DNA from: Maribacter vaceletii
Lineage (GTDB): Bacteria > Bacteroidota > Bacteroidia > Flavobacteriales > Flavobacteriaceae
Assembly (NCBI RefSeq): GCF_003634105.1
Contig: NZ_RBIQ01000007.1
Location: 992,001-1,056,000, forward strand
Length of the DNA: 64,000 nt
Direction of reading: 5' to 3'
Shown piece by piece: positions 53,290 through 62,129 of the stretch. Positions within the stretch are counted from its first letter, which is position 1. The number at the start of each line of letters is the position of its first letter. The notes under the pieces were generated by a model. That model searched no databases, was not told the origin of the DNA, and was given only the letters and a program-made list of their open reading frames with translations. A program made the translations under genes and the position numbers.

Positions 53290-54933
53290 TTATGATGGAC
53301 AAGCACATAATTTAAGCTTTGTTCCTGGTTTTAAGTTCTTACCACTAATACCGTTCCATTCTCGTAAATTTTCTATACTAATTCCAGGATATTTTTTTGA
53401 AATAGTCCAAAGCGAGTCTCCACTTTGCACCGTATGTACCTTTGCTCCAGGAGGGATTACTACTTTTTTAGTTGTTTTTGCTACTGTTTTCTTAGAAGAA
53501 GTAATAGATGGATTTCTTGTAAAAATAGTAAGTCTTTGCCCTATACGTAAATTATTACTTCGCAAACCATTCCAACGTTTAATTTGGCTTACTCCAACGC
53601 CATATCTACTTGCTATTTTCCCTAAATAATCTCCGCTACGCACTTTATATCGTATTTGGTCTTGCGCTTTTACCAATTGCGGCATTGGGCTTTCTTTACT
53701 TTTTAATTCCTTTTCTACATGTGCATATATAGCATCTTCATTTGCCACAAATTTACCCATAGCTGCAACTGGCAATCGTAAAGAATAATTTTTACCATCT
53801 ACATAAGGAATAACGTTTAACTTATAGGACGGGTTTAAAAGTTTTAGCTCTTCTACATCAACACCAACCAGTTCCGATATTTGTTTAAAGGTTATTAGGC
53901 TTTTTACATGTATGGTATCTGTAATAAAATAATTACGGTCTACTTCTTTTGCTTTTAAACCATATTCATCTGCATACTCAAACAAATACATAGTTGCTAT
54001 AAATGCAGGCACATAACCTGCAGTTTCTCTAGGAAGATTTCTTCTTATGTTCCAGTAATTCTTTTTCCCTCCTGATCTTCTAATTGCTTTATTTACATTC
54101 CCTGGACCAGAATTATAGGCTGCTAATGCTAAGTCCCAGTCGTCAAAAATATCATAAAGTCTGCCTAAATATTTACAGGCCGCTTCGGTAGCTTTTATAG
54201 GATCACTACGCTCATCTACATAACTACTAACATCTAATTTATACATTTTACCTGTACTGTACATAAATTGCCAAAGTCCTGTTGCTCCTACTCTAGACCT
54301 TGCTCTAGGGTTTAATGCAGACTCTACAATAGCCAAATATTTCATCTCTAAAGGAATATCATAATTGTCTAATTGCTGCTCAAAAAGAGGAAAATAAAAT
54401 TGGCTAACCGTTAGCATACGCTCCATTAAACCTCTTTTTCTTTTTAAGAAAGATTTAATTACGTTTTCTAAAGATGGGTTATATGTTATATTAAATGGTG
54501 TTTTTTGGTTTAGACGTTCTAACCTTGCTTTTAAAGAATCTGTATTAATTTCAGTTTCATATGTTGCATCTAAATCAAGATTCTCTATTTCTGCATACAT
54601 ATCTTCAAAAAGAACATTTGTCTCTAAAAGTTCTTTCATCCATAAACTATCATACTTTGCAGCATGTTCATTGTCTTTTAAATCATACTTTGCGGGTGTA
54701 TTTTCTTTTGCAGTAAGTGTTAAAGGATTATCTTTTATATCACCATTAACAGCAGTAGTTTGTATTGCCTTTTGTTCTAATAATGGTAATGCTAGGGTGT
54801 CTAAAGGAATATCCTTAGACTCAATAATTTTTACTTCGTTTTGCGGAGTAGAATCTTCTTCTTGTGCAAGTAGTGGAAACGCAAAAAGGAATAGCGCAAT
54901 ACTAAAATGAAAACGCTTTTTTAAAAAATTCAT
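53290..54933 (-). CDS. Membrane-bound lytic transglycosylase (MltD-like) with two LysM domains
   Basis: 547 residues with a signal peptide (to about 23). The SLT-type catalytic domain (about 180-320) has the glutamate E204 in AIVESALNPRARS, then GATGLWQFM, DERSDPIKATEAACKYL and LALAAYNSGPGNVNKAI. Two LysM repeats follow at about 430-475 (YKVRSGDYLGKIASRYGV) and 500-544 (HTVQSGDSLWTISKKYPG). It cleaves peptidoglycan glycan strands in the periplasm, with LysM holding it to the wall. Confidence 0.93.
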   Translation of the reverse strand: MNFLKKRFHFSIALFLFAFPLLAQEEDSTPQNEVKIIESKDIPLDTLALPLLEQKAIQTTAVNGDIKDNPLTLTAKENTPAKYDLKDNEHAAKYDSLWMKELLETNVLFEDMYAEIENLDLDATYETEINTDSLKARLERLNQKTPFNITYNPSLENVIKSFLKRKRGLMERMLTVSQFYFPLFEQQLDNYDIPLEMKYLAIVESALNPRARSRVGATGLWQFMYSTGKMYKLDVSSYVDERSDPIKATEAACKYLGRLYDIFDDWDLALAAYNSGPGNVNKAIRRSGGKKNYWNIRRNLPRETAGYVPAFIATMYLFEYADEYGLKAKEVDRNYFITDTIHVKSLITFKQISELVGVDVEELKLLNPSYKLNVIPYVDGKNYSLRLPVAAMGKFVANEDAIYAHVEKELKSKESPMPQLVKAQDQIRYKVRSGDYLGKIASRYGVGVSQIKRWNGLRSNNLRIGQRLTIFTRNPSITSSKKTVAKTTKKVVIPPGAKVHTVQSGDSLWTISKKYPGISIENLREWNGISGKNLKPGTKLKLCACPS

Positions 54934-54961
54934 AGTACGTTATTTAATTTCGGGACTAACG

Positions 54962-55017
54962 AAAATCGCACATTTTTCTGGGAGAATAAAATTTTCTCTC
55001 TTAAAATGTGCGATTTT
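54962..55017 (-). terminator. Terminator of pgk
   Basis: Arms AAAATCGCACATTTT (54962-54976) and its complement (55003-55017), with a small inner hairpin (GAGAA/TTCTC) in the loop. It lies 32 bases downstream of the pgk stop on the minus strand and before the transglycosylase gene. Confidence 0.75.
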
Positions 55018-55049
55018 TAATTTATTACCGTTTGTCGATAACGTACCAA

Positions 55050-56240
55050 CTATGCTAATATAGCAGCAATTCCAGGTAAAGTTTTTCCTTCTAAACTCTC
55101 TAACATTGCACCTCCGCCTGTAGATACATAGCTTACTTTATCTTGGAAGCCAAATTGTTTTACTGCAGCAACAGAATCGCCGCCACCAACAAGAGAAAAA
55201 GCTCCATTTTGTGTAGATGCATCAATATAATTTCCTAATGCAATAGTTCCTTTAGCAAAAGATTCCATTTCAAAAACACCTATTGGGCCATTCCAAAGAA
55301 TAGTTTTAGACTTTAAAATAACCTCTTTAAAGATTTCTAAAGTTTTAGGACCTGCATCTAAACCTTGCCATCCGTCAGGAATTTTATCAGAATCTACTAT
55401 TTGTGTATTTGCATCATTACTAAAATCATCTGCAGCCAAAACATCTACAGGAATATGTACTTCTACTCCTTTTGCTTTTGCTTGTTTTAAAATCTCTAAA
55501 GCCAATTCCATTTTATCATCTTCACAAATAGAATCTCCTACTTTTCCTCCTTGTGCTTTTACAAAAGTATAAGTCATTCCGCCACCAACAATTAGGTGAT
55601 CTACTTTGTCTAATATATTTTCTATAATTGTTATTTTAGAAGATACTTTAGCTCCTCCTAATATTGCAAGTACTGGTTTTTCTCCTGTTTGCATTACTTT
55701 TTCTATAGACTCTATCTCTTTAGCAAGTAAAAGTCCAAAACATTTATTTTCTGGAAAAAATTGAGCAACTACAGTTGTAGAAGCGTGAGCTCTATGCGCT
55801 GTACCAAAGGCATCATTAACATAAATATCTCCTAATTTAGAAAGTTGTTCTGCAAAAGCTACATCTCCGCTAGTTTCTTCACTATAAAAACGTAAGTTTT
55901 CTAATAATAAAATTTCTCCGCTTTTTAATTCTGCCACAGCTTTTTCTGCTGTTTCACCAACACAATCGTCAACAAATTTTACAGCAACACCAATAACTTC
56001 AGAAACTTTATCGCAAATATGCTTTAAAGACATATCGGCATTACGAGTTCCTTTTGGTCTTCCCATATGACTCATAAGAACAGCACTACCACCATCTTCT
56101 AAAACTTTAATTATAGTAGGTTTTGCTGCTTCTATTCTAGTTGCATCTGTTACATTAAAATCATTATCTAAAGGCACATTAAAATCTACACGTATTAGTG
56201 CTTTTTTGTTTTCAAAATTAAAATCGTTAATTACTTTCAT
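55050..56240 (-). CDS. pgk: Phosphoglycerate kinase
   Basis: 396 residues, full length. Glycolytic phosphotransfer between 1,3-bisphosphoglycerate and [23 protein letters not shown] at the N-terminus, [68 protein letters not shown] and the C-terminal [18 protein letters not shown] are all intact. Cytoplasmic. It is divergent from holB with 174 bp between them and has its own terminator. Confidence 0.97.
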   Translation of the reverse strand: MKVINDFNFENKKALIRVDFNVPLDNDFNVTDATRIEAAKPTIIKVLEDGGSAVLMSHMGRPKGTRNADMSLKHICDKVSEVIGVAVKFVDDCVGETAEKAVAELKSGEILLLENLRFYSEETSGDVAFAEQLSKLGDIYVNDAFGTAHRAHASTTVVAQFFPENKCFGLLLAKEIESIEKVMQTGEKPVLAILGGAKVSSKITIIENILDKVDHLIVGGGMTYTFVKAQGGKVGDSICEDDKMELALEILKQAKAKGVEVHIPVDVLAADDFSNDANTQIVDSDKIPDGWQGLDAGPKTLEIFKEVILKSKTILWNGPIGVFEMESFAKGTIALGNYIDASTQNGAFSLVGGGDSVAAVKQFGFQDKVSYVSTGGGAMLESLEGKTLPGIAAILA

Positions 56241-56401
56241 CTATTGCAGTGTGTTTGTTTTTAATTTGGTTTAACTTATCATTAAACGCTTCTAAATATG
56301 CTTTCTTGAATGGTAAAGGTAAAGATTTATAACCTTTAGCTAAAGTATAACCCTTAATAAATCTACTATAACGTTATAATTATAGAATAGACCAAAAAAG
56401 C

Positions 56402-56409
56402 TATCTTTG
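56402..56409 (+). promoter_or_regulatory. -7 promoter element directly before holB
   Basis: TATCTTTG is a perfect TAnnTTTG match only 5 bases before the ATG at 56415, so transcription would begin at or within a few bases of the start codon. A -33 TTA at 56380-56382 has the right spacing but not the right bases. Confidence 0.5.
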
Positions 56410-56414
56410 GGGGT

Positions 56415-57566
56415 ATGTTATTTAGTCAAATTTTAGGGCTTTCCCATATTAAAAAACATTTAGCAACAAGTGCCAATGCTGGTAGAATACCACATGCACA
56501 ACTATTTGTAGGGCCAGAAGGGTGTGGTTTACTGCCTATGGCATTAGCCTATGCGCAATATATTATTTGTGGAAACACCAATGAAGAAAATAATGGAGCC
56601 AATAGTTCTTGCAATACAAAATTCGATTCTTATGCGCACCCAGATATGCATTTTGTTTTTCCGGTTGCTAACTCAGATAAAGTAAAAAGCCATGCCGTAA
56701 GTAACCATTATATGCAAGAATGGCGACAATTTATAACCGAACAGCCTTATGGTAATTTGTTTGATTGGTACCAAATGTTAGGTATTGAAAAAAAACAAGG
56801 CCAAATTGGGGTTGATGAAGCATTAGATGTGGTTAAAAAATTAGCCTTAAAATCTTATGAAGGTGGGTATAAGGTGATGCTTATTTGGATGGCCGAAAAA
56901 ATGAATGTTTCTGCGGCTAATAAACTCTTAAAACTAATAGAAGAACCTCCTAATAAAACCGTTTTTCTTTTGCTTGCCGAGGATGAAGAGCAAATACTAC
57001 AAACCATAAAATCTAGATGCCAAATATTACATTTTCCTCCTCTTGCAGAAGATGCTATTGCTACTGCTCTTATAGAAAAAGGAGCTAATAGAGAAGAAGC
57101 TTTACGTATTGCTCATGAAGCAGATGGTAATTTTAATAAAGCTATAGATTTACTAAATAACGATTCTGAAGATTTAGTTTTTGAAAAGTGGTTTGTACAA
57201 TGGGTACGTAGTGCTTTTAAAGCCAAAGGAAATAAAGCTGCTATTCATGATTTAATTCTTTGGAGCGAAGAGGTTGCAAAAACAGGTAGAGAAACCCAAA
57301 AGAAATTTTTACTCTATTGTATAGCAGTAATGCGCCAAGCAATGCTTATTAATTTTAATGCCGAAGAGCTTGCATATATGCATATGGAATCCGAAGGTTT
57401 TCAGCTTAAAAAGTTTGCTCCTTTTGTACATGAAAATAATATTCTTAGTATTGTTAAAGAATTAGAAGATGCTATTTACCATATAGAACGTAACGGTAAT
57501 TCTAAACTAATACTAACCGACCTTTCTATACGACTAACTAGATTACTGCATGCAAAAGCAGCCTAA
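56415..57566 (+). CDS. holB: DNA polymerase III delta' subunit
   Basis: 383 residues. Clamp-loader AAA+ fold: VGPEGCGLLPMALAYAQYI is the degenerate P-loop expected in delta' (no GK[ST]); QIGVDEALDVVKKLALKSYEGGYKVMLIWMAEKMNVSAANKLLKLIEEPPNKTVFLLL is the central block (motifs cited separately: DEALD, MNVSAANKLLK, EEPP), then the SRCQ arginine-finger segment. Only two of the zinc-module cysteines (ICG...SSCN) are seen. It takes part in loading the sliding clamp. A perfect -7 box 5 bases before the ATG suggests a leaderless or near-leaderless transcript. The DoxX gene follows after 12 bp. Confidence 0.9.
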   Translation: MLFSQILGLSHIKKHLATSANAGRIPHAQLFVGPEGCGLLPMALAYAQYIICGNTNEENNGANSSCNTKFDSYAHPDMHFVFPVANSDKVKSHAVSNHYMQEWRQFITEQPYGNLFDWYQMLGIEKKQGQIGVDEALDVVKKLALKSYEGGYKVMLIWMAEKMNVSAANKLLKLIEEPPNKTVFLLLAEDEEQILQTIKSRCQILHFPPLAEDAIATALIEKGANREEALRIAHEADGNFNKAIDLLNNDSEDLVFEKWFVQWVRSAFKAKGNKAAIHDLILWSEEVAKTGRETQKKFLLYCIAVMRQAMLINFNAEELAYMHMESEGFQLKKFAPFVHENNILSIVKELEDAIYHIERNGNSKLILTDLSIRLTRLLHAKAA

Positions 57567-57578
57567 CAAAATTTATTT

Positions 57579-57977
57579 ATGGAACCTATATTTACGAATG
57601 CAACAGAGATTCTTATTTTACTTTTTTTAATTATTACTTTTTTACAAAGTGGTTATGATAAAATAGCCGATTGGAATGGTAATGTATCTTGGCTTAAAGG
57701 ACATTTTGCCGAAACGCCTCTTAAAAATATGGTGCCAATGCTTGTTGCGGTAATTTTAGTTACAGAAATTATTGCTGGTGTTTTATGTGCCATAGGAATA
57801 TATCAACTATATGCAACAGGGATTTCTACTTTTGCTATGTATGGAGCAATCCTTTCTTGTGTGGTTCTCTTAATGCTTCTTTTTGGGCAGCGTGTAGCTA
57901 AAGATTATGATGGTGCTAGAACCATTGCTATTTACTTTATACCAGCTATATTTTTAGTGTTTTTATTGCAGGGGTAA
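57579..57977 (+). CDS. DoxX-like membrane protein
   Basis: 132 residues with four membrane helices (about 10-27, 48-70, 75-98, 112-130). The sequence FLQSGYDKIADWNGNVSWLKGHF between helices 1 and 2 is the pattern of the DoxX family, inner-membrane proteins of unclear redox role. It follows holB by 12 bp and is probably cotranscribed. It converges with the small gene at 57980, with 2 bp between. Confidence 0.85.
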   Translation: MEPIFTNATEILILLFLIITFLQSGYDKIADWNGNVSWLKGHFAETPLKNMVPMLVAVILVTEIIAGVLCAIGIYQLYATGISTFAMYGAILSCVVLLMLLFGQRVAKDYDGARTIAIYFIPAIFLVFLLQG

Positions 57978-57979
57978 GT

Positions 57980-58150
57980 TTAACTAAATATAATGAAATA
58001 TACTCCAAATATTATCATTAGTATTCCATAAATAATAGCTTGTTTATTCTCAAAATTATTAAACTCATATTTTTCATCTAAAGGATTGTAAATTGTATGA
58101 CCAATAGATATTACACCTACTAAAATAAAAATTACACTTATAATTAACAT
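57980..58150 (-). CDS. Small two-helix membrane protein
   Basis: 56 residues from ATG at 58148-58150; an upstream TTG at 58160-58162 is also in frame. Two hydrophobic helices (about 3-22 and 39-55) are linked by a polar stretch with NPLDEKYEFNNFENKQ. No family recognised. The charged loop between two clean helices suggests a real protein, but there is no other support. Confidence 0.55.
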   Translation of the reverse strand: MLIISVIFILVGVISIGHTIYNPLDEKYEFNNFENKQAIIYGILMIIFGVYFIIFS

Positions 58151-58245
58151 GTTTATATCCAATATACGATTAAAGAGGTAAGCTATTTATACTTTCTTCC
58201 TTACTGATTCTTATGTTTTTATTTGGTGTTTTATTAAAAGGGTTA

Positions 58246-59082
58246 TTACTTTAATTTTTTGGGATTTTTTAGACTCTTCTTTTCATCACTTTTTAAACGC
58301 CTATCTATCTTAGTAATATCTTCTTCTGGGGTTAAAGCTTCAGGTTTAATACCTCTTGAAATTAAAGTACTTCTTACAGATTTATTATTTGTAATATGTT
58401 CTTTAGAGATTTGCCCTTCGGTTTTCATATTGTTTCCTTTGGCATTAAATATGGTAATCTCAGTCGCAAAATCTTTTGCTTTTAGAAGTATTGTAGGCAT
58501 AAAATCTGCCAAAGGTTTATTCTTTATTCCCCACCTATCCTTCATCTGTTGGGTTGTTTTGCCAAACAATGCTGTATCTCCTTTACTTCTAATTAAAGCA
58601 AAATTTTTATTTCCTCCAGTTTGCTCAAATATTACTTGAGATAATTCTTTCTCAGTAGATTTTAATTTTTCCCTAGCTAAAACTCTTTCGTATTCTAATA
58701 TTTTCTTTTCTATTAGTTCTGCTTTTCTAGTTTGAATTGCAAAATAACGTTGAGCAAATGCTATAGTCTCTTTTCTAGGGTCTCCATTTTGGGCTATTAA
58801 GTAACAAGCATATCTTGTCAACATAATGTCATCAATTTCCCTTTCGCTCCCAGAACCTAGAGTGACCATTTTGTTGACGTCAACAAAATGGTCATCTATT
58901 TGCTGTTCAGAAACTTCGCAAGCAGTTTTAGCTTTATTAATTACTAAACTAAAATTCCTCCATTCTTTATATCCTAAAAGATGTTGTAAATCTCTTGCCA
59001 TCCAAAATTCTACTCCATCTGAAGTTTCATTTGCCTGAGACTCAAAATTTTCTGTAAGACTGTATATTATTGATGTTTTCAT
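58246..59082 (-). CDS. dinD: DinD-family DNA-damage-inducible protein
   Basis: 278 residues from ATG at 59080-59082; a longer frame would add nine residues running back into a hairpin. The N-terminal domain has DGVEFWMARDLQHLLGYKEWRNF, the BRO/KilA-N-like antirepressor opening of DinD. DIMLTRYACYLIAQNGDPRKETIAFAQRYFAIQTRKAE follows (motifs LTRYACYLIAQNGDP and FAQRYFA), then the FGKTTQQMKDRWGIK block. DinD inhibits RecA filament activity in E. coli; the Bacteroidota protein is assumed similar. The C-terminus is Lys-rich. It faces the LRR-TIR gene across a structured 230-bp gap. Confidence 0.85.
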   Translation of the reverse strand: MKTSIIYSLTENFESQANETSDGVEFWMARDLQHLLGYKEWRNFSLVINKAKTACEVSEQQIDDHFVDVNKMVTLGSGSEREIDDIMLTRYACYLIAQNGDPRKETIAFAQRYFAIQTRKAELIEKKILEYERVLAREKLKSTEKELSQVIFEQTGGNKNFALIRSKGDTALFGKTTQQMKDRWGIKNKPLADFMPTILLKAKDFATEITIFNAKGNNMKTEGQISKEHITNNKSVRSTLISRGIKPEALTPEEDITKIDRRLKSDEKKSLKNPKKLK

Positions 59083-59096
59083 ATTATAAAAATAAA

Positions 59097-59125
59097 ACCC
59101 GAGTGACATAATTGCCGGCTCGGGT
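59097..59125 (-). terminator. Terminator-like hairpin directly upstream of dinD
   Basis: Stem ACCCGAG/CTCGGGT (7 bp), 15-base loop, followed on the minus strand by a T-rich run, ending 14 bases before the dinD ATG. It could end a short upstream RNA or hide the dinD start in its own leader. Confidence 0.5.
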
Positions 59126-59280
59126 CTATTAACTTAAGTTAATTATCGTGAGGCTGCCTAAGCTATATAGTATACTAGCTATTAAGCATCATAAAATTTA
59201 ATCTCTTATGACCACGCCATTACCCTATATTTATTTATTAATCCCCTTTCCTCCGAAGGGACATTACAAATGTAGGAAAT
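59126..59280 (-). ncRNA. Possible small structured RNA or dinD leader
   Basis: About 150 bp with no ORF, more GC-rich in patches than its surroundings. On the minus strand it contains TCCCTT/AAGGGGA pairing near 59248-59268, a 16-bp palindrome (59128-59143, ATTAACTT/AAGTTAAT), a TAGTATACTA palindrome at 59168-59177, and then the terminator-like hairpin at 59097-59125. It matches no RNA family I can recognise from memory. It could also be an operator-rich dinD promoter. Confidence 0.3.
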
Positions 59281-59286
59281 TTGAGT

Positions 59287-59294
59287 TAATTTTG
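59287..59294 (+). promoter_or_regulatory. -7 promoter element of the LRR-TIR gene
   Basis: TAATTTTG matches TAnnTTTG and ends 23 bases before the ATG at 59318. Confidence 0.5.
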
Positions 59295-59317
59295 ATGAGA
59301 CAACTTACAATCAAAAA

Positions 59318-60442
59318 ATGATAAAAATACCTTCAAAGAATATTTCGAAATTAGATTTATCAAATCAAAACTTAACTCAGTTTCCTTTAGAAATAGTTAA
59401 TCTCAAAAATTTAAAAAAATTAAACCTTAGCGGAAATAAAATAAAACACATTCCTAAAGAAATTGAAAGATTAAAAAATTTAGAACAACTAGATTTGTCA
59501 AAAAACTTAATTAATAATTTCTATTCTAAAATATGTTCATTAAAAAAACTGAAGGTATTAAACCTTAATAACAACCAAATTAAAACCATTCCTAAACAAA
59601 TTGAAAATCTTGATAAATTAAATACTCTAACTATTGCAAATAATATAATAACTAGTCTTCCAATTACATTTTCCAACCTTAAAAACCTTAAAAAATTAAA
59701 TTTATCAAAAAATAATCTTGATAATTTTCCTAGTGAAATTTTAGAATTAGATTCACTGACTCATTTATGGATGAATGAATTAAACATCCAAAAATCGTTT
59801 TCGAAAGAAATGATTAATAAACTTAAAACCCTTAATTCAATCTATTGTTATTCTCAAAATAGAAAATCAACAAAAGATATCTATCTTCAATTATCTAAAC
59901 ATAAAGGTAATTCTATCAAAAAATTGAGAAATAATTCAACTTTAGAATTAAAAAAAATTAGGCCTTCTAATATGAAAAAACAAAATATTCTTAAAAATAA
60001 AATATTTATTAGTTATTCTCATAAAGATAAATTGTGGCTAGAAAAGGTCCAAACTAACTTAAAGGCTATGGGCCATAGCATAAATGAAGAGCATGATGTT
60101 TGGGATGATACAAAAATTAAGGTAGGAGACAAATGGAGAGATGAAATTGAAAACGCATTAGAGAACGCTAGAATTGCAATATTAATTATATCAACTGAGT
60201 TCCTTGCTTCAGATTTTATTCAAAGTGATGAACTCCCTACATTACTTAGAAATGCCAAAAATAATGGCACGCGAATTTTACCTTTAATTGTAGGGCATTG
60301 TTTTTTTAATAACAACAAAAATTTATCTGAATTTCAGGCAATTAATTCTCCTGAAAAACCTTTAAACTCTCTTACGCCTTCCGAAATAGAAAAACAACTC
60401 TTAAACTTAACAAAAGAGGTCTATGGCTTACTAAAATCATAA
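59318..60442 (+). CDS. LRR-TIR protein
   Basis: 374 residues. Residues 8-160 are six or seven 23-residue leucine-rich repeats of the form L-x-x-L-[DN]-L-S-x-N-x-[IL]-x-x-[FI]-P-x-x-[IF]. A Lys-rich linker (about 160-226) leads to a TIR domain (about 228-374): KIFISYSHKDKLWLEKVQTN, then WRDEIENALENARIAILIIS and SDFIQSDELPTLL with the expected catalytic Glu at 305. TIR domains with this Glu often cleave NAD+; the LRR part may sense something. It is strongly A/T- and Lys-rich compared with its neighbours. It may be a stand-alone defence gene, which is inferred. No known sensor or effector partner gene is adjacent except dinD. Confidence 0.88.
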   Translation: MIKIPSKNISKLDLSNQNLTQFPLEIVNLKNLKKLNLSGNKIKHIPKEIERLKNLEQLDLSKNLINNFYSKICSLKKLKVLNLNNNQIKTIPKQIENLDKLNTLTIANNIITSLPITFSNLKNLKKLNLSKNNLDNFPSEILELDSLTHLWMNELNIQKSFSKEMINKLKTLNSIYCYSQNRKSTKDIYLQLSKHKGNSIKKLRNNSTLELKKIRPSNMKKQNILKNKIFISYSHKDKLWLEKVQTNLKAMGHSINEEHDVWDDTKIKVGDKWRDEIENALENARIAILIISTEFLASDFIQSDELPTLLRNAKNNGTRILPLIVGHCFFNNNKNLSEFQAINSPEKPLNSLTPSEIEKQLLNLTKEVYGLLKS

Positions 60443-60483
60443 AAAAATCCCGCTGGTTAATTAACCAGCGGGATTTTTTTATG
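60438..60483. terminator. 46-bp perfect palindromic bidirectional terminator
   Basis: Arms of 23 bases (CAT, seven A, TCCCGCTGGTTAA and complement) with no loop to spare, flanked by A and T runs, so it works on both strands. It overlaps the LRR-TIR stop codon at 60440-60442 and also serves the OmpH-like gene converging from the other side. Confidence 0.85.
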
Positions 60484-60501
60484 TTCTAAAAGTAAAACGT
60501 T

Positions 60502-61008
60502 TTACTTCTTATACTTATCATTTAATATTTTAACTACCTGATTTGTTAAGTTATTAGCATCTGTACCGTAAAGTACGCTACCACCTTCACCACCACCTAA
60601 GATATACGAGTAGCCTTGTGCTTTACCATAAGCGATAATCTCTTTTTTTACCTTACTTACAATACTGTCCATTTCTACTTGTCCGGCTGCTTGTAACTGT
60701 TGGTCTTCTTGTTGCAATTGTTGCCCCATTACCTGCCCTTTTTGTTGCATTAAGCCATACTCTTCTTGTGCTTTTTTCTGAGACATTTTTTGTGCCTTTA
60801 TCTGAAAAGCTTGTGCTTCTAATTGAAAAGCCTGCGAGATACTATCTCTCTTTTTTGTTAATGCTTCTACCTTTTTTTTAAATTTAGCTTCTACATCAAT
60901 TTTTTCTTGGTATTCATCCATTAGCTTTACGTTATCTACATAACCTATCTTCTCTTGCTGACAAGAAGCCATTCCTAACACAGCTAATACTAATAAAATC
61001 TTTTTCAT
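60502..61008 (-). CDS. OmpH/Skp-family periplasmic chaperone lipoprotein
   Basis: 168 residues with a lipoprotein signal (LAVLGMASC, Cys16), then KIGYVDNVKLMDEYQ, the OmpH opening, a long helical coiled-coil segment rich in Gln and Lys (about 40-125), and the closing YSYILGGGEGGSVLYGTDANNLT. Skp/OmpH proteins hold unfolded outer-membrane proteins in the periplasm; this one is tethered to a membrane, unlike E. coli Skp. Its terminator is shared with the LRR-TIR gene. Confidence 0.88.
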   Translation of the reverse strand: MKKILLVLAVLGMASCQQEKIGYVDNVKLMDEYQEKIDVEAKFKKKVEALTKKRDSISQAFQLEAQAFQIKAQKMSQKKAQEEYGLMQQKGQVMGQQLQQEDQQLQAAGQVEMDSIVSKVKKEIIAYGKAQGYSYILGGGEGGSVLYGTDANNLTNQVVKILNDKYKK

Positions 61009-61301
61009 TTTGTTCTCTTTAATATTTTCTTATTGCAAAAATTATTTTTCTGCTGCGCTAAAATAACAAAGGTTTTTAAATTGAAAGCCTTTATACTCAT
61101 AATTGTTAAAATCATACAAAATGGTTTATAAAAACCTGAAAAAACAAATAATAGCTAAAATCTATTTAAAAAATGGTTTATAATAAGTTTTAATTATGTT
61201 AAATGATTTTAAATTGATAGATTTAACAACGCTTATAAAAATCTTGACTACAATATACTTTTCTAACCACAAAAAGCCACTAAACCTCTTTAAAACAAGA
61301 A
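61009..61301. other. Intergenic region upstream of ompH-like gene
   Basis: 293 bp, very AT-rich, with no ORF. A 14-base direct repeat, AAAATGGTTTATAA, occurs at 61118-61131 and 61170-61183 (starts 52 bp apart). The promoter of the OmpH-like gene must lie here. No clear terminator for the methyltransferase gene was seen. Confidence 0.4.
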
Positions 61302-62129
61302 TTAAGCATTTTTAAGTATATATATTACAGAAGAATATTCTTTTGTAAAGACTGCCTTAAGATTAGACCACAAGCCTACCATAAATGCTCTAAAAATATT
61401 TTTTTTTGTAGGTTGATGCTCTTCTGATAAAATAGATACATAAAAGGAATCGAACCACATGGGTTTAGTTTTTACAACTTTCATACTATGAGAAGAAAAT
61501 AGTTTAGAGATAGATGTTCTCGAAAAATGCCAAAGATGTCTTGGCACATCATAAGCTGCCCAATTTTCTTTATACCATTTTGCATCAAAAGATTTATAGT
61601 TTGGAACGGCAATAATTAAAGTGCCATTTTCTGCAAGTAATTTTTTTAGATTTTGAATTTGCTCTTCTAAATTTGGAAGGTGTTCTAAAACATGCCAAAG
61701 AGTAATTACATTAAACTTTTTGTTTTTTAATTCCGTAAAGTCTGAATATAGAGTAATTCCTTTTTCCGATGCTTTTGTAATTGCATTAGAATTTGGTTCC
61801 ATTCCACAAACTTGCCAACCTCCATTTTTTGCTCCTAACAAAAAGTCTCCTGTACCTGCTCCAACATCTAATACATTTTTATCTGAAGTTCTATAAGAAT
61901 TAATTAGTGAGACTTTTTTTTGAATACTATATTTTTTTACGACTTGGTAAATTTTATCTAGCAAAGAAATAGAAGCGTCGGAATGTGAAATATAAGCATC
62001 ACTCTCATAATACATATCTAAATTATTTGGCTGTGGTTTTGTTACCAACATATCCAAATCAGAATCATGCTCTAATTGAAACTCCTCACCCGTTATTAAA
62101 AAATCTTTAGTTTTTAAATACAATTTCAT
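61302..62129 (-). CDS. Class I SAM-dependent methyltransferase
   Basis: 275 residues. Motif I is VLDVGAGTGDFL (about 87-97), then FNVITLWHVLEHLPNLEEQI (motif near 140-160) and the NGTLIIAVPNYKSFD strand. VPRHLWHFS is often seen in the Methyltransf_23 group found in polysaccharide and lipid contexts. The target is unknown. The first 23 bases of the gene overlap the 3' end of the lipoprotein gene in another frame. Confidence 0.87.
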   Translation of the reverse strand: MKLYLKTKDFLITGEEFQLEHDSDLDMLVTKPQPNNLDMYYESDAYISHSDASISLLDKIYQVVKKYSIQKKVSLINSYRTSDKNVLDVGAGTGDFLLGAKNGGWQVCGMEPNSNAITKASEKGITLYSDFTELKNKKFNVITLWHVLEHLPNLEEQIQNLKKLLAENGTLIIAVPNYKSFDAKWYKENWAAYDVPRHLWHFSRTSISKLFSSHSMKVVKTKPMWFDSFYVSILSEEHQPTKKNIFRAFMVGLWSNLKAVFTKEYSSVIYILKNA

